A stretch of DNA of 39,945 nucleotides, taken from assembly GCA_024280415.1 (NCBI GenBank), contig JAJRQE010000185.1:1-39945 (forward strand). Direction: 5' to 3'. The notes below the pieces were generated by a model that was not told the DNA's origin, ran no database searches, and saw only the letters and a program-made list of their open reading frames with translations. The translations under genes and the position numbers were made by a program. Of this stretch, positions 38,626-39,945 are shown one piece after another. Each line of letters opens with the position of its first letter. The stretch's first letter is position 1. Source of the stretch: Spirochaetota bacterium (lineage in GTDB: Bacteria; Spirochaetota; Spirochaetia; B11-G9).

Positions 38626-39945
38626 ATGCCGACTCTAGATGATTTAAATGAAGTCAAGCAAACTCTACTCGAAATTGGGAATGAAACAGAGATCCTCGCT
38701 GCAAAGGGAGAGACTCCTGTAGATATTGGTCCTCCTGAGACTGGTTTATCAGATGATTTAAATGAACTCTTTGATGGTTTTACAGATGTTTCGGGTGAAG
38801 ATCCGGATACTATAGCGGAAGATCCGGATGGTACAGGAATAGATGATTTTGAATTCGAGCTGGATGATGATGAACCTCTGTTTGATATGGATGGTTTTGA
38901 TGCACCCGAGGATATTGGAATAGTCGCTGATGATCCCGAGACTGTTGAAGGGGAGCAGTTTGATGATGATTTGGGGTTTGACGATTTAGATACTGTAACT
39001 ATGGATCCTGAAGAAGTTACGGTTCCTGATTCTGATGATAGTGATTTAAGTTTTGACGATTTAGATAACGTAACTATAGATCCTGAAGAAGATACGGTTC
39101 CTGATTTTGATGATGATGATTTGGGATTGGATGATTTAGATACCGTAACTATGGATCCTGAAGAGATCCCTGTTCCTGATTTTGATGATAGTAATTTGGA
39201 ATTTGACGATTTAGATACTGAAACCCCTGATCTTGATGAGCTCACTGTACCACCTGTCGAAGGTGTCCCTGAGCTCCCTGTCGAAGGTGTCCCTGAGCTC
39301 CCTGTCGAAGGGGGATTTGAGGATCTTGTTGGTGGATCAGTTGAAGATATTAACATGGCAGAACCAGATCAGGAAGAGATCTCACTGGATTCAGATGGTG
39401 AATTTATGCTACCGGATGAAGAAGCTCTGGAAATTGGTGAAGATGATTTTAATCTGGATGAAAGTTTGGATTTTGATCTTTCCGGAGATGATTCAGATGA
39501 TTTTTCAATATCTGAAGATGAGCCGGATTTGGATGTGGGAGATAATTCAGTCCCTGAGTCAGAAGAGGATGATAGTTCCCTTGATCTGGACGATTTTGAT
39601 CTGGATGAGGAGCTTGAGATTGATGAGTTTAATCTTGGAGATCTTGGTCAGGATTTTGGTGTCCTGGAAAATGATATTGCAGAATCCGATGAGATGGATC
39701 TTTCATCTGATACCTCATCTGCAGATGAAACCGAACTGGAAGAGGATGACTTTGAACTGAGTGAGGAAGCATTTCAAAGGGTTAAAGCATCACTTCTTAA
39801 CCTCCCTCTGAATTTAAAGTTAATTATTGAAGAACTGATAGGGGAGAAGGATCTGAAAGGTGCTCCTCTGGAAAAATTGCTCACTGCTCTGGCAGAGGGG
39901 AAGTCTGCCAAAGATATTGCAGTAATTACTGGTAAAATAACCGGA
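38626..39945 (+). CDS. Asp/Glu-rich low-complexity repeat protein, 3' truncated by window edge
   Basis: Open frame from ATG 38626 (MPTLDDLNEVKQTLLEIGNETEILAAKGETPVDIG...) with no stop to 39945. Not in the supplied ORF track because unterminated. C-terminal part FQRVKASLLNLPLNLKLIIEELIGEKDLKGAPLEKLLTALAEG appears folded. Confidence 0.88.
   Translation, partial: MPTLDDLNEVKQTLLEIGNETEILAAKGETPVDIGPPETGLSDDLNELFDGFTDVSGEDPDTIAEDPDGTGIDDFEFELDDDEPLFDMDGFDAPEDIGIVADDPETVEGEQFDDDLGFDDLDTVTMDPEEVTVPDSDDSDLSFDDLDNVTIDPEEDTVPDFDDDDLGLDDLDTVTMDPEEIPVPDFDDSNLEFDDLDTETPDLDELTVPPVEGVPELPVEGVPELPVEGGFEDLVGGSVEDINMAEPDQEEISLDSDGEFMLPDEEALEIGEDDFNLDESLDFDLSGDDSDDFSISEDEPDLDVGDNSVPESEEDDSSLDLDDFDLDEELEIDEFNLGDLGQDFGVLENDIAESDEMDLSSDTSSADETELEEDDFELSEEAFQRVKASLLNLPLNLKLIIEELIGEKDLKGAPLEKLLTALAEGKSAKDIAVITGKITG
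38962..39246 (+). repeat. 75-bp (25-aa) in-frame tandem repeat, about 4 degenerate units
   Basis: GATTTAGATA motif recurs at 38983, 39058, 39133 and 39208, exactly 75 bp apart; protein units DDSDLSFDDLDNVTIDPEEDTVPDF / DDDDLGLDDLDTVTMDPEEIPVPDF. Confidence 0.9.
39253..39310 (+). repeat. 24-bp (8-aa, PVEGVPEL) in-frame tandem repeat, 2.4 units
   Basis: CCTGTCGAAGGTGTCCCTGAGCTC at 39253-39276 and 39277-39300, partial 39301-39310. Confidence 0.95.

Noticed and set aside
38562-39356. 264-aa minus-strand Ser/Ser-Gly-rich ORF
   Set aside because: Shadow frame opposite the Asp/Glu-rich repeat gene (GAT/GAA codons read antisense as ATC/TTC/TCA etc.); low-complexity composition and no independent coding support.
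39233-39760. 175-aa plus-strand ORF (MMSSLYHLSKVSLSSLSK...)
   Set aside because: Out-of-frame reading of the acidic repeat gene (frame of 38626); low complexity.

Overview
The window looks like a chromosomal segment of a low/mid-GC spirochaete-like bacterium; this assignment is an inference from gene content and style, not a database result. Most of it is housekeeping or transport. From left to right it carries: a Bat-type TPR/SH3 protein; an Smr protein; a minus-strand iron(III)-type ABC transporter; infA; a DksA/TraR-like gene; an MBL-fold hydrolase; a degenerate DEAD-box-like protein with a DbpA-type RNA-binding tail; an interrupted OmpA-family gene; a SMUG1-like uracil-DNA glycosylase; tRNA-Leu(CAA); a TPR/zinc-ribbon protein; lolA-rodZ-like-rimO-pcrA; a PhnDCE-type transporter; an 18-bp tandem repeat array; rplM-rpsI-recX; two receiver-domain proteins; acylphosphatase; eno; a UPF0158+GNAT protein; oppABCDF; a CBM48-like protein; and an Asp/Glu-rich repeat protein running off the right edge. 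That last protein is missing from the supplied ORF track because it has no stop in the window. The main anomalies are: (1) five genes whose reading frames are cleanly interrupted and then resume, three by an apparent -1 nt event and two by an in-frame TAA, one of the TAAs sitting inside a CxxC zinc knuckle; (2) a DEAD-box pseudo-helicase with all catalytic motifs eroded but the Q-motif and RNA-binding tail kept; (3) a truncated aminotransferase-like protein; (4) a triple-hairpin intergenic region; (5) two repeat arrays sharing a CTGAGC-N-GTCGAA core, one intergenic and one inside a coding sequence. I found no CRISPR array, prophage, transposase or rRNA. I see no clear new defence or biosynthetic system.
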